DNA from: Paraglaciecola psychrophila 170
Lineage (GTDB): Bacteria > Pseudomonadota > Gammaproteobacteria > Enterobacterales > Alteromonadaceae
Assembly: GCF_000347635.1 (NCBI RefSeq)
Contig: NC_020514.1
Coordinates: forward strand, 1,550,001 to 1,614,000
DNA length: 64,000 nucleotides
Direction: 5' to 3'
The notes below the pieces were generated by a model. That model was not told the DNA's origin. It saw only the letters and a list, made by a program, of their open reading frames with translations, and searched no databases. The stretch's first letter is position 1. Each line of letters starts with the position of its first letter. A program made the translations under genes and the position numbers. Below are positions 38,801 through 47,899 of the stretch, piece after piece.

Positions 38801-39918
38801 AAATTAAAGTAGGGACTACTAGTCGAAATGTTTTAATATTTGGCGGTGGTTATGATGAAGATCAAGACAGTAAATTACTCAGAAGTACTGATGCTGTTGG
38901 CAACTCAGTGTTTATTGTCGATGCCGATAGCGGTGAACTTATTTGGTCGGCAAGTGATGCTGATGCAGACTTAATACTGCCAGAAATGGGATACAGTATT
39001 CCTGCTAGGATTTCTGTTATTGATCGCGATAATGACGGATTTGCCGATCATATGTATGTTGCAGATATGGGAGGTCAATTGTTTAGACTGGATATTCACA
39101 ATGAAGAGTCAGTCGCAAGCTTGGTCACCGGCGGTTTACTCGCTAATTTTGGTGGCGATATAGAGGCAGACAACAGACGCTTTTATTATGGTCCTGATAT
39201 TTCTGAGATAAGCTTAGGTACAGATCATTACTATGCCGTTGTATTAGGTTCTGGTTTTCGGGCACATCCATTAAATACAGTTATTAATGACCATTTTTAC
39301 ATGATCAAAGACGACGGTGTCTTTTCCCTTGATGCTGATGGAAACTTTGGTTTGCCTTCTATACCTTTAGGTTTAAGTGATTTATATGATGCTACCGAAC
39401 ATTTACTAACATCTTCAGACTCAGTAGCCAAAGAATTGGCCTTTGATCAATTTTCAGAGTCCCAAGGTTGGTATATTAGTCTTAAACTTGGTGGGGAAAA
39501 GGTACTTGCCTCGCCATTGATTTTGGACTACCAAGTGATATTTACCACCTACTTGCCAGCCACGGCTAGTGAGAGTGAGTGCGCACCGCCCACAGGTAAC
39601 AGCCGTGCGTATTTGGTTGAACTTATCAATGGTAACTCAGTGGTAGATTTGAACAATGATGCCACACAGTTACATGAAGACCGTTACGCGCAATTAAAAC
39701 AAACGGGTATAGCTCCAGATACCAAAATTTTGATTGAAGATATTATTAAGCCTATTATTTGCTTGGGAACTGAATGTGCTTCAACTGTCATTGAGGTAGA
39801 TGAAGGCGGTAACAAGGTAGCTTGTGGTTCAGACTTCGAGTGTTTAGCCGAAAACATCCACAGCTATTTTGAGCGAGTCCAAAAAAGCAGTTGGAAAACA
39901 GAGACAGAGAGACAATGA
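35827..39918 (+). CDS. pilY1: PilY1, pilus-tip adhesin/assembly protein with split VWA domain
   Basis: PilY1 sits at the pilus tip or outer membrane and controls pilus extension in a calcium-dependent way. The 1363-residue protein has a signal peptide, then a von Willebrand A domain beginning VLFIMDTSGSM (MIDAS D-x-S-G-S at about 53-57). That domain is interrupted at about residues 110-450 by two related beta-rich units, each with the pattern R-Y/F-x-x-I-P-x-G-A-x-I-x-N-A-Y. It resumes at SGMTPIVDTLYEAASYYGG and HIVILSDGVANNN. The C-terminal half is the PilY1 propeller domain (GDPIHSQPVIVNYSL, HGFLHSFD) with the Ca-binding loop DRDNDGFADHMY. ATG at 35827 (or 35836) is chosen over a GTG at 35824. 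Overlaps pilE by four bases. Confidence 0.9.
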   Translation: MFFMKYINKFTGIWLAASLTLFSSVISADDLEIYLGTAGSEVTYNPNVLFIMDTSGSMTSKDGGDESRMLRVQNALKETLNSVTNINAGLMRFSDFGGPVLYPVRPIDDSVSPEIITSISQATDDAYEIASSVNSSNTILKLSQSTNVVTLGLRYQGLNIPRGAVITNAYIRFSSSGFNSGATNLTFSGELIGNSITFSETSNNISARTKTSNSVLWDTDNDWPVSNETTVSPDLSGIIQEIVDQSDWCGGNSLNIIVDGQGISTSSERVSPAFEDGQGLGPQLVVVYDDTTATGCVKGKLSYQVSSQNNNAEERSDGYESTGTELTFRDSSNKYIGVRFRNIALPQGASILNAYLEFTAYQSSSSSSASFNIAGVDQDDPRNFRRYTKYLLKDKPKTTAVAWSGIPQWYKNYTYQSPPVTSIVEQIVGRAGWSSGNDMMFVFSDFVGIRGAYTYNGKPSGTVSLVLEYQGNATPGSTSTVRELLISQVDALSASGMTPIVDTLYEAASYYGGLPVDYGRNRGQSSVSSTVRRNTRVSHRLSYVGTDSVLPSGCTVDNLSSSDCMNESIPDGATYISPVTDKVCQTNNHIVILSDGVANNNHSVTEIETLLGKSCTGSGGEKCGVDLTKNIGDGDDTSINTRVFTHTIGFAADSTANAFLNDLAINGSGDFYTAENTDELVGVFQSILKTVKDVNATFVSPGVAVNQLNRLTHNDELYFALFKPAEGTIWPGNVKRYRLDGADILDKNGFNAVDSVTGFFNDSAHSFWSLLADGNDVREGGTAGKMGLPRAAYTFDSAGTIIKTENLLHEDNTSLTITDLAVGALADPAAARETVLKWARGVDVKDDDADGSSTDARQAMGDPIHSQPVIVNYSLTDSAVFVATNHGFLHSFDPATGEENFAIMPKDLMDNLYDLYLDSSTFSHIYGLDGDMVLRTVGSNIYLYVGMRRGGDNYYAFDITSKNNPRLMFKIEGGVGDFVNLGQTWSKPTVTKIKVGTTSRNVLIFGGGYDEDQDSKLLRSTDAVGNSVFIVDADSGELIWSASDADADLILPEMGYSIPARISVIDRDNDGFADHMYVADMGGQLFRLDIHNEESVASLVTGGLLANFGGDIEADNRRFYYGPDISEISLGTDHYYAVVLGSGFRAHPLNTVINDHFYMIKDDGVFSLDADGNFGLPSIPLGLSDLYDATEHLLTSSDSVAKELAFDQFSESQGWYISLKLGGEKVLASPLILDYQVIFTTYLPATASESECAPPTGNSRAYLVELINGNSVVDLNNDATQLHEDRYAQLKQTGIAPDTKILIEDIIKPIICLGTECASTVIEVDEGGNKVACGSDFECLAENIHSYFERVQKSSWKTETERQ

Positions 39919-40394
39919 AAATAACGCTAAACACACTGAGTAAAAAGCAAAAAGGTTTTTCATTAGTTGAATTGATGATAGTGGTGGCTATTATTGGCAT
40001 TATTACCAGCATTGCATACCCCAGTTACCAAGGGTTTGTTGTTAGCACTAATAGAGGTGCTGCCCAAGCTGATTTGATGAGCTTAGCTGCTGCTATGGAG
40101 CGACATAAAGCCGCAAGTTTTAGTTACAAGGCGGCTGCAGCTTCTGCAGCCGATACGGGAAAGCCTGCTATTTTTCATAAACATTCGCCATCCGCTGAGC
40201 TCTATGACAACCGCAAGTATGATTTGTATATCAGTGAGGCCAGTGGCAGTGCTTACCTTATTGAGGCTAAGCCTGTGACAGGTACTTCCCAAGCCGGCAA
40301 TGGAAAAATTGCCTTTTACAGCGATGGGCGACGAGCATGGGATGAAAATAATAATGGCACTTTCAGTACAGCTGAGTTTTGTTGGAAATGTTAG
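39915..40394 (+). CDS. pilE: type IV pilin/minor pilin PilE
   Basis: A 159-residue prepilin with leader ending KQKG, helix FSLVELMIVVAIIGIITSIAYP (Glu at +5), and a C-terminal disulphide-type tail (FCWKC). ATG at 39915 overlaps the pilY1 stop (ATGA) and begins the usual leader; an upstream frame extension inside pilY1 is ignored. It ends the operon pilV-W-X-Y1-E. By position it is the minor pilin PilE (P. aeruginosa sense), not the major pilin PilA. Confidence 0.88.
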   Translation: MKITLNTLSKKQKGFSLVELMIVVAIIGIITSIAYPSYQGFVVSTNRGAAQADLMSLAAAMERHKAASFSYKAAAASAADTGKPAIFHKHSPSAELYDNRKYDLYISEASGSAYLIEAKPVTGTSQAGNGKIAFYSDGRRAWDENNNGTFSTAEFCWKC

Positions 40395-40405
40395 AGCAGC
40401 AGTAT

Positions 40406-40600
40406 TTACTGGTGAATGTGTTTAACTCGGCCTACCTCACCGCTTTCTAATCGGACTTTAATTCCATGGGGATGATTCGGTGAATTGGTAAGAATTTTTT
40501 CGACCACTCCTTCGGTTAAATCACCGGTTCTTTGATCTTGTTTGAGCACGATAGACACTTGTACGCCTATCTTAATATTTGCTCGTTTTGTACTTTCCAT
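40406..40600 (-). CDS. YwbE family protein
   Basis: A 64-residue basic protein matching the YwbE/DUF2196 family: IKIGVQVSIVLKQDQRTGDLTEG, then SPNHPHGIKVRLESGEVGRV. The fold is a small beta barrel (KOW-like in appearance); role unknown. Its stop is close to the pilE stop, so the two are convergent. Confidence 0.88.
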   Translation of the reverse strand: MESTKRANIKIGVQVSIVLKQDQRTGDLTEGVVEKILTNSPNHPHGIKVRLESGEVGRVKHIHQ

Positions 40601-40644
40601 TGTTATTTCCTAGTCGTCAGTATTATATTTAATGTCTCATTATA

Positions 40645-40793
40645 TGTACATCCACCTTAAATTCGGCAGATATCACCTTTCACAATTTTTGCTCAACTGA
40701 ATCAATATTTTTGCCGATAGCTGATTGATTTCTGTTTGATACTCTAAAAAAATGGGTGTCTAAAGCTATGGTAGGCCAACCAAATACGTCAGT
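40645..40793 (-). pseudogene. partial degraded copy of nth (endonuclease III)
   Basis: About 150 bases align with the internal part of the intact nth gene (47309-47450) at roughly four-fifths identity, in the same orientation. The peptide FGWPTIALDTHFFRVSNRNQ then KNIDSVEQKL corresponds to FGWPTIAVDTHIFRVSNRTK and KNVDLVEQKL in Nth. In the copy a TGA (40680-40682) replaces the codon after VEQKL. It lacks the helix-hairpin-helix and the iron-sulphur end, so it cannot be functional. Together with the intact nth it brackets the metal-efflux cluster. Confidence 0.85.
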
Positions 40794-41099
40794 ATCGCTG
40801 TTGAGAAAACCCATCATATAATGGTGAAAGAGCAGGTTAGTGCTAAAAGCGTCTGATGGCAAGCTGCTCGTTGAACGATGCTTAACAGCAGAAGCCTGAT
40901 TTAACTATCTTCTTCAAGTTAGTCACGTTAGAGAAAAATACACAACCAGTGGATTTGATTCTTATCATCCCATTTCTACTAGAATACGGCTGAACACATA
41001 AAAGAACGAAGAACTTTGTGGAAGGTTCAAAATCTTCATTAGTCAGTCCCCTTCAGCGAATTATCTAACTCGACACCCACATATCAGAGAGACAAAGCA

Positions 41100-41177
41100 A
41101 TGGCGGGTATAAAAAAATTGTTGAAACAAATAGAATTTGATATCGTTCTTGAACTTGTTATTTCAAAAGCCACATAA
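41100..41177 (+). CDS. possible 25-residue leader ORF before the metal-efflux cluster
   Basis: ATG 41100 opens a 25-residue frame (MAGIKKLLKQIEFDIVLELV and on to SKAT) whose TAA overlaps the ATG of the next gene (TAATG). The tight junction suggests translational coupling. No clear ribosome binding site is present beyond a purine-rich GAGAGACAAAG stretch, and no homologue is known to me. It might be chance. Confidence 0.3.
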   Translation: MAGIKKLLKQIEFDIVLELVISKAT

Positions 41178-41542
41178 TGCTTAAGAATTTTGTTTCTATC
41201 ATTTTGCTAATCTGCATCGCTGCGCCATCTCCTTTGGTTGCGGCATTAAGTGTGCATGATACGTATCATCATGGTAACACCTCAGTCCATGACTACTTTC
41301 ATGATGTGGGACAGCCGCATGAGCACGATAAAATAGACGTTGAAAAATTTGAAATTAGTTATTCAAAACAAGCGCTAGAACACAGTAACTCCTATCATGA
41401 CGGCGGTGTTGTAGGCGTTTTGATTTTCGCACCTGCAGCCATTCCAAAGAGACTGCCCGAAGCAAACTTAGACAATCTCGTTACTTGGTGGGCTCCCCCC
41501 TTTATTGAATACAACACACCTCCCCCAAAATATAAATCCTAA
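41177..41542 (+). CDS. small exported His-rich protein of the metal-efflux cluster
   Basis: A 121-residue protein with a signal peptide (MLKNFVSIILLICIAAPSPLVAA), then a His-rich stretch SVHDTYHHGNTSVHDYFHDV and HEHDK around residues 25-53. The C-terminus ends in WWAPPFIEYNTPPPKYKS. The histidines suggest periplasmic metal binding. It directly precedes the adaptor and RND pump genes. I do not recognise the family. Confidence 0.7.
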   Translation: MLKNFVSIILLICIAAPSPLVAALSVHDTYHHGNTSVHDYFHDVGQPHEHDKIDVEKFEISYSKQALEHSNSYHDGGVVGVLIFAPAAIPKRLPEANLDNLVTWWAPPFIEYNTPPPKYKS

Positions 41543-41608
41543 ATTTTAGCAATCGTCTTCTTCTTGTAGGCTTTTTTATTGTGTTTAAATATTTTGGATT
41601 AAAATCTT

Positions 41609-42235
41609 ATGGTATATCGTAGTTTTGCCTCTGGCGTGTTTTTCGTTGGAGTGCCCTTTTTATCTCTTTTGGCATTAACCCTATTATTGCTTTCTTTATC
41701 GGCTCTGTCTTCACCGGGTGCTCATGGCCCTAACGGCGAGCATCTTGATATGGAGCAAAGCAATCCATCCATTCAAAGACCAAAGTTTGAAATGTTTACT
41801 GAATCGTTTGAAGTACTGGGTGAGGTGTTTAGCAACGAACTGATTATCTATTTGCATGATTTTGAAACAAATACACCTACTCAATCTGCCAGCATAGATT
41901 TAGAAGTCGGTGCTTTGACTGCCAGCGCTAGTTTTGATGAGGCTCAAAACCGCTATATCGTCAACGATGTCGACTTTATCAGTGCGCTTAATGTTAGTGG
42001 TGAGCACGAAGTGGTTGCGACCATTTTGACAAAAGATAACGGTGATTTATTGGTGGGTAACTTTGTAATGCCCGAAGCGAATGCACAGTCAGATAATGCC
42101 GAGCATTCTCACAATGAATCGCAAGAGCAGGGGGAAGATCATCATCATTTCCCTTGGTGGGCGCTTGGCTTATCGATTGTCGTTTTTGCGTTTGGCTTTT
42201 TCTTTGGACGGAAAAACAAAGGAGTGAGATCATGA
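41609..42235 (+). CDS. exported membrane-anchored protein of the metal-efflux cluster
   Basis: A 208-residue protein with an N-terminal hydrophobic segment, then [15 protein letters not shown], a beta-rich domain of about 100 residues, a His/Glu-rich linker (HSHNESQEQGEDHHHF) and a C-terminal transmembrane helix (WWALGLSIVVFAFGFFFG). The [12 protein letters not shown] motif recurs at the start of the mature adaptor encoded next. The layout suggests a periplasmic metal-binding partner of the RND pump. Its stop overlaps the adaptor start (ATGA). Family not recognised. Confidence 0.7.
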   Translation: MVYRSFASGVFFVGVPFLSLLALTLLLLSLSALSSPGAHGPNGEHLDMEQSNPSIQRPKFEMFTESFEVLGEVFSNELIIYLHDFETNTPTQSASIDLEVGALTASASFDEAQNRYIVNDVDFISALNVSGEHEVVATILTKDNGDLLVGNFVMPEANAQSDNAEHSHNESQEQGEDHHHFPWWALGLSIVVFAFGFFFGRKNKGVRS

Positions 42236-43344
42236 GGACACTCCTAATTATATTTATCTGTTTTTCAGCTTGGCATGCCATTGCGTCTCCTGGTGCCCAC
42301 GGCCCAAATGGTGAGCACCTTAGCGACACCGATACCAATTCAGTTGATGGTTTAGGCAGGCAGGCTGATGGCTCTGTGCTGATGCCGATGCAAAATCAAG
42401 CACTTTTGGGTATTAGAACGCAATTCGTGACTAAGCAAAGTGTGAAAGGCAGTGTCACTTTAGCCGGTGTTGTACGTGCTCACCCTGAAGGCCAAGCCCT
42501 CGTTCAACCGAGTAGTGATGGTCGTTTTGAGGCGCCAGGTTCAGGCGTGCTTGCCACTGGCGAAAAGGTGTCAGCGGGTCAAATACTTGGCTATGTTAGA
42601 TACCAAGATACTGCCTTTGAGTTAGCCAGCCAAACAAGCCAATTATTGGCAGTAAGAAGTCAGATTATGCAGGCTAAGCGGGATGTTAAGCGTTTGCGCG
42701 ACCTGGGTGAGTTGGCATCAAAACAAGCTTTAGAGCAACTTGAGACGAGCCTAAAAATTCTCGTTGAACAAGAAGCGGTTTTACAACAAGGTTTAGAGAA
42801 GCCTGAGCCACTTATTGCGCCGATATCAGGTGTGTTAATTAATCACCAAGCCAGACGGGGTCGCTGGGTTGAGGCTGGTACGACTCTGTTTGAAGTAGTG
42901 GCATCAAATTTACGCCACATCGAAGCGCTTACCAATGACGCGTCTATTTTGATGCAACTTAACACCGCTAAAATCAAAGCGTTTCCTGAGCTTAATTTGC
43001 AGTATCGTGGTTATGCACCGCAGCTCATTGCTGGTATGGTGACCGTGCACTTTGCGTTAGAAATCCCCGCTGACTCTGCATCCTTGTTATTAATTGACCA
43101 ACCGGTCACGGTGTTTGCTGAGCTTGAAAACACCTTAGAAGGTATTTTATTGCCAAGCGACGCCATTGTGACTAATAGTGCTAACTTGCCCATTGTGTGG
43201 ATAAAAGTGTCTGCCGAGCGTTTTTCACCGAAAATTGTGCAGTATCGTGAGATTTCCCCGAATAAAGTGTTAATTACACAAGGCTTAGGTGCAGATAATC
43301 GAGTCGTTACAGCCGGTACGTCTTTACTTAACCAAGTACGTTAG
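42232..43344 (+). CDS. periplasmic adaptor (HlyD/MFP) subunit of heavy-metal RND efflux
   Basis: A 370-residue membrane-fusion protein. After the signal peptide comes [12 protein letters not shown], then a lipoyl-like domain ([32 protein letters not shown]), a coiled coil ([30 protein letters not shown]), the second lipoyl half ([19 protein letters not shown]) and beta-barrel domains. It bridges the RND pump to an outer-membrane channel. ATG at 42232 gives the signal peptide and overlaps the upstream stop; the longer frame is a read into the upstream gene. No outer-membrane factor gene lies nearby. Confidence 0.87.
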   Translation: MRTLLIIFICFSAWHAIASPGAHGPNGEHLSDTDTNSVDGLGRQADGSVLMPMQNQALLGIRTQFVTKQSVKGSVTLAGVVRAHPEGQALVQPSSDGRFEAPGSGVLATGEKVSAGQILGYVRYQDTAFELASQTSQLLAVRSQIMQAKRDVKRLRDLGELASKQALEQLETSLKILVEQEAVLQQGLEKPEPLIAPISGVLINHQARRGRWVEAGTTLFEVVASNLRHIEALTNDASILMQLNTAKIKAFPELNLQYRGYAPQLIAGMVTVHFALEIPADSASLLLIDQPVTVFAELENTLEGILLPSDAIVTNSANLPIVWIKVSAERFSPKIVQYREISPNKVLITQGLGADNRVVTAGTSLLNQVR

Positions 43345-43352
43345 GAGCTTGC

Positions 43353-46300
43353 ATGTTTAATTTATTAGTTCATGCAAGTCTACGCAATCGACTGTTAGTG
43401 TTGGTGCTCGCACTTATGACCCTTGTTTATGGGTTTTGGCAAGGCAGAGCGTTACCCATTGATGTGTTTCCTGACTTAAATAAGCCAGTAGTCACCGTCT
43501 TGACTGAGGCAGGCGGGATGGCCCCCGAAGAAGTTGAGCAGTTAGTCTCGTTTCCGCTTGAAAATATGCTTAACGGCGTAACCGGCGTTACACGCGTGCG
43601 TTCAACCTCTGGGATTGGTTTGTCCATTGTATATGTAGAGTTCGATTGGGATACTGATGTGTATCGTAACCGTCAGTTAGTGTCAGAACGACTTGATCAG
43701 GCCACTTCACAACTGCCCAGTGGTATTACGCCAACAATGGGACCTGTGTCATCGATTATGGGTGAGATTATGCTCATTGCCTTGCCTATTGATCTAGCCA
43801 TTGATCTACCTATAAACGCGAATACGGATGTTGACCCGATGCTCGCCCGTGAATACGCCGATTTTGTGCTGCGTCCACGGCTACTTTCTATTCCTGGAAT
43901 ATCTCAAGCCATCCCTATCGGTGGCGATGTTAGACAAATTAGAGTAGAGCCTAATCTCGATGTAATGCGTAATTTGGGGATCAGTGTCGAGCAGATGCGC
44001 GATGCTATTGAAAGCTTTGCATCAAATAAAGGTGGCGGCTTTATCGATGTCAATAATCGCGAGTTTTTGATACGCCACGAAGGAAGAACGCTCAAGCTGG
44101 ATGACTTGCGCCAGTTAGCTGTTGCCTGGCAGGAAAACATTTCAGTACGTTTAGAGCAAGTTGCAAACGTTCGTTATGCCGCTGCTGTTAAGCGCGGTGA
44201 CGGCGGTTATAACGGTAAACCTGCGGTCATCATTAATGTACAAAAACAACCAGGTGCGGACACGGTAAAACTGACACGTGAAATAGAATTAGCGTTAAGT
44301 GAGCTTGCTACAAGCTTGCCTGATGGCGTTTCTGCGCCGCAAGTGTTGTTTCGTCAAGCTGACTTTATTAAAGCATCGGTTGATAATGTCACCGAAGCGC
44401 TAATAGATGGATCTATTCTAGTGGTGATTGTGTTGTTTGCGTTTTTGTTATCAACACGCACTACGGCTATTTCTTTACTTGCTATTCCTCTATCGCTTGC
44501 CTTGACGGTGCTCATTTTTAAGTGGATGGGTCAGACCATTAACGTCATGACCTTGGGCGGTTTAGCTATCGCCATCGGGGAATTGGTTGATGATTCTGTA
44601 GTCGATGTAGAAAACATACTTCGCCGTCTAAAACAAAATGCCAAGCAAGACAAGCCACTTCCTATTTTTGACGTAATATGGCGAGCAAGCGTTGAAGTGC
44701 GCTCAGGAATTGTTTATGCGACAGCAATTGTGGTGCTTGTTTTTATCCCATTATTTGCACTGCCAGGTATCGAAGGTCGTTTGTTTGCGCCATTAGGTGG
44801 CGCTTATATTATTGCCGTATTAGCGTCTTTACTCGTATCGATGACTGTGACGCCGGTGCTTTGTTATTTTTTATTACCCCAGATGAAGCAACTGCATAAA
44901 GGCGATAGTTTTTTAGTCACTTTACTAAAAAAATGGCAGAGTTTATGGCTGTTATGGGCATTGCCCAAACGTCGCTCAATATTATTAGTAAGCGGTCTGA
45001 CAGCCCTTATTAGTGCCTCATCCGTTGCCTTCTTCCCTCGTGCATTTTTACCGGCCTTTAATGAAGGCTCTTTGGTATTGGGGATGATTTTTCAGCCAAG
45101 CACCTCACTATCGGAATCTAACAGAATGGGGCATTTAGCTGAGTCTTTGTTGCTATCGGTTGATGAGGTCACCGCGGTTGGACGACGCACCGGCAGAGCA
45201 AAACTCGATGAGCATGCGGAAGGTGTGCACTCTTCTGAAATTGATGTTGATTTAGTTGAGTCGGAGCGATCTAGGGAAGAAGTCTTGACTGAAATCCGAG
45301 GAAAACTAAGCGTGTTACCAGCGCAAATAGCAATTGGACAACCTATTTCCCATCGACTAGACCATCTTCTATCTGGTGTGCGAGCACAGTTGGCAATAAA
45401 AGTGTTTGGCGACAATTTAGACGAGCTTCGCATCAATGCTGAAAAAATCAGGCAGAAATTAGAAACCATACCTGGGCTGGTTGATATCAATGTGGAAAAA
45501 CAAGTGCTGATTCCACAAGTGTCGGTCAGATTAAGACCAGATAAGCTTTTACAATATGGTTTGAGTCCGGGTAAGGCAATAGAGCGCTTAGCGTTGTTAA
45601 CCGACGGCGAACATGTTGTGGACATTATCGATGGTGTGAAGCGCTATGCATTAGTGATGCGTTTAGATGAAAAAGCGAGAAGCCCTCAGGCACTGCGTAC
45701 AGCACTGATAGACACTCCAGCAGGTGCTATTCCCATCGCAAACATCGCTGACATAAGTTTAAGTGATGGGCCAAACCAAATCCTAAGAGAAAACGGCCGA
45801 CGCAGGCTTGTAGTCTATGCAAACAGCACGGGAGTGGATGTAAAGGAACTGCTGTCAGCAGTGCGCGAGCAAGTGAATGAAGTTGAATTAGGCGCAGATA
45901 GCTTTATCAGTATTGAAGGGCAATTCTTAGCGCAAGAGCAAGCCATGCGTTTGTTAGTGATATTATCAAGCATATCGTTCGCACTTATATTTTTAGTGTT
46001 GTACATGCGATATCAATCTTTCGTATTTGCCAGCATTATCATGAGTAGTTTACCCATGGCGCTATTAGGCGCGGTTGCAGCAATGTGGTTAACGAACACA
46101 CCACTTTCGGTTGCATCTGTTGTTGGCTTTATCACACTTACCGGCATTGCTTCGCGCAACGGTATATTAAAACTGAGTCATTATCTCAACCTGATAAAAT
46201 TTGAGGGAGAACAATTTAACACCCAGTTAATTGTCAGAGGGGCGCAAGAAAGGTTGGCGCCTGTGATGATGACATCCATGGTGACTGCATTTGCGCTGAT

Positions 46301-46484
46301 CCCATTATTAATGGCCGCCGATGCGCCTGGTAAAGAGATTTTGCATCCTGTTGCGGTGGTTATCTTCTCAGGACTATTAACTTCAACTTTATTAGACACC
46401 TTGTTGACGCCTTTGCTATATCGGGAGTTTGGCGGTAAGGCAAGCATGCTTTGGCAAAAACGTAAGTCAGACGAATTAATGTAA
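43353..46484 (+). CDS. heavy-metal efflux RND permease, CusA/CzcA family
   Basis: A 1043-residue proton-driven RND pump with the usual 12 transmembrane segments in two halves and two periplasmic loops. N-terminal [20 protein letters not shown] and [21 protein letters not shown] are standard for HME-RND pumps. The TM4 motif is [15 protein letters not shown], which differs from the CzcA DFGxxxDGAxxxVEN and CusA forms, so the substrate is not deduced. The motif [19 protein letters not shown] is the HME periplasmic hallmark. Follows its adaptor after eight bases. Confidence 0.9.
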   Translation: MFNLLVHASLRNRLLVLVLALMTLVYGFWQGRALPIDVFPDLNKPVVTVLTEAGGMAPEEVEQLVSFPLENMLNGVTGVTRVRSTSGIGLSIVYVEFDWDTDVYRNRQLVSERLDQATSQLPSGITPTMGPVSSIMGEIMLIALPIDLAIDLPINANTDVDPMLAREYADFVLRPRLLSIPGISQAIPIGGDVRQIRVEPNLDVMRNLGISVEQMRDAIESFASNKGGGFIDVNNREFLIRHEGRTLKLDDLRQLAVAWQENISVRLEQVANVRYAAAVKRGDGGYNGKPAVIINVQKQPGADTVKLTREIELALSELATSLPDGVSAPQVLFRQADFIKASVDNVTEALIDGSILVVIVLFAFLLSTRTTAISLLAIPLSLALTVLIFKWMGQTINVMTLGGLAIAIGELVDDSVVDVENILRRLKQNAKQDKPLPIFDVIWRASVEVRSGIVYATAIVVLVFIPLFALPGIEGRLFAPLGGAYIIAVLASLLVSMTVTPVLCYFLLPQMKQLHKGDSFLVTLLKKWQSLWLLWALPKRRSILLVSGLTALISASSVAFFPRAFLPAFNEGSLVLGMIFQPSTSLSESNRMGHLAESLLLSVDEVTAVGRRTGRAKLDEHAEGVHSSEIDVDLVESERSREEVLTEIRGKLSVLPAQIAIGQPISHRLDHLLSGVRAQLAIKVFGDNLDELRINAEKIRQKLETIPGLVDINVEKQVLIPQVSVRLRPDKLLQYGLSPGKAIERLALLTDGEHVVDIIDGVKRYALVMRLDEKARSPQALRTALIDTPAGAIPIANIADISLSDGPNQILRENGRRRLVVYANSTGVDVKELLSAVREQVNEVELGADSFISIEGQFLAQEQAMRLLVILSSISFALIFLVLYMRYQSFVFASIIMSSLPMALLGAVAAMWLTNTPLSVASVVGFITLTGIASRNGILKLSHYLNLIKFEGEQFNTQLIVRGAQERLAPVMMTSMVTAFALIPLLMAADAPGKEILHPVAVVIFSGLLTSTLLDTLLTPLLYREFGGKASMLWQKRKSDELM

Positions 46485-46537
46485 ATAGGTTTATTCTGGC
46501 GACGCCTTACTGAAGTTCGCCAAAATGGAGTGTAATC

Positions 46538-46912
46538 ATGAAAGCAATAATAAAGTTAGTGTTGATAGCGCTAATAACTTCAGCAGTGATGGTATCAAAT
46601 GCATTGGCACATGGAAGCTTAGAGCCAATGCATGGCGGTGTGGTCAAAGAAGCGCATGACATGGTATTTGAGCTGGTCAGAGAGGAAAAGTCAGTCAGTC
46701 TTTATGTACGTGATCACGGTGAAGCATACCCAACCACTGAGCTTGTCGCTAATGTTGTGGTATTAGCAAACAAAGAGAAAAGTGAGGCACCATTCATCCC
46801 ATCTGGAGGAAATAAAATGGTGGCTGACATTACTATTAATGATGGTGCAAAAGTATTGATTCGAGTTAGTGAAGAAGATCATCACCCGGTCACTATCCGT
46901 TATAGTTTTTAG
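46538..46912 (+). CDS. small exported protein of the metal-efflux cluster
   Basis: A 124-residue protein with a signal peptide ending SNALA, mature start HGSLEPMHGGVVKEAHDM (His-rich), and a beta-rich body ending DHHPVTIRYSF. Probably a periplasmic metal-binding or folding helper of the RND system. It is 53 bases after the pump. Similar short proteins accompany such pumps in related organisms (from memory). Confidence 0.7.
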   Translation: MKAIIKLVLIALITSAVMVSNALAHGSLEPMHGGVVKEAHDMVFELVREEKSVSLYVRDHGEAYPTTELVANVVVLANKEKSEAPFIPSGGNKMVADITINDGAKVLIRVSEEDHHPVTIRYSF

Positions 46913-47201
46913 AACTGTTAAGTGAACATCCGTAAGTGGCGTTTTTATGCGAATTCTTAGATCACTGCTCATAAGGCAATGGCTGCCTCTGATAACGTCT
47001 TGGCATCAACATAACAATGGTGAGCGTTAGTTATTGTAGAAGACTTCTCTTACAAATTTGAAACGCGTATGTATCCTTTTGCAGTTGTTAAGACGGCCGG
47101 CAGACCTTAATCATATGACTGCAACTCGCTTCTTACTGACAATGAGGTCTTTAGAGCCCAGAATATCAGAGTGGTGTTGAGACAACTACTTTGAACGCTT
47201 T

Positions 47202-47834
47202 CTATTCGGTTTTATCTTTGAACTCGCATAAGTCCTCGATGGAACAAGAACCACAGCGAGGTTTACGGGCAATGCATGTATACCTGCCATGTAAAATCAA
47301 CCAATGATGCACATCTACCTTAAATTCGGCAGGTACCACTTTTAGCAGCTTTTGCTCTACCAAATCAACGTTTTTGCCCATAGCTAATTTAGTTCTGTTT
47401 GATACTCTAAAAATGTGGGTGTCTACGGCTATGGTGGGCCAGCCAAAAGCCGTATTTAATACAACGTTAGCTGTTTTTCGGCCCACGCCTGGTAAGGCTT
47501 CTAGTGCCTCTCTATCTTGTGGTACTACTGACTCATGTAGATTAATTAACATGCCACAGGTTTTAATGACGTTCTCAGCCTTGGCATTAAACAAACCAAT
47601 GGTCTTGATGTAGGTTTTTAACCCATCCACACCTAGAGCATAAACAGCCTCTGGGGTATTCGCTACTGGGTACAACTTATCGGTTGCCTTATTAACACTT
47701 ACATCGGTCGCTTGCGCAGATAAAATTACCGCAATCAATAGCTCAAAGGGACTAGAAAAATTAAGCTCTGTTTCAGGATGTGGGTTAGCCCCGCGCCAGC
47801 GAGTCAACATTTCTAAGCGTTTGAGTTTATTCAT
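47202..47834 (-). CDS. nth: endonuclease III
   Basis: DNA glycosylase/AP lyase that removes oxidised pyrimidines. The 210-residue protein has the helix-hairpin-helix motif LPGVGRKTANVV with the catalytic Lys, AVDTHIFRVSNR with the catalytic Asp, and the C-terminal [4Fe-4S] motif C-x6-C-x2-C-x5-C (CIARKPRCGSCSIEDLC). Length is normal. It follows rsxE, the usual order after the rsx operon. A broken partial copy is at 40645-40793. Confidence 0.97.
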   Translation of the reverse strand: MNKLKRLEMLTRWRGANPHPETELNFSSPFELLIAVILSAQATDVSVNKATDKLYPVANTPEAVYALGVDGLKTYIKTIGLFNAKAENVIKTCGMLINLHESVVPQDREALEALPGVGRKTANVVLNTAFGWPTIAVDTHIFRVSNRTKLAMGKNVDLVEQKLLKVVPAEFKVDVHHWLILHGRYTCIARKPRCGSCSIEDLCEFKDKTE

Positions 47835-47899
47835 TTGATATCATTTTATACTCTAAAAAATCTCATGTCGCGCGGCGACCAGTGATGTATCTCGTAGCT

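Noticed and set aside
40680..40862. Separate 60-residue gene
   Set aside because: Most of it is the nth fragment; the rest is random upstream sequence.
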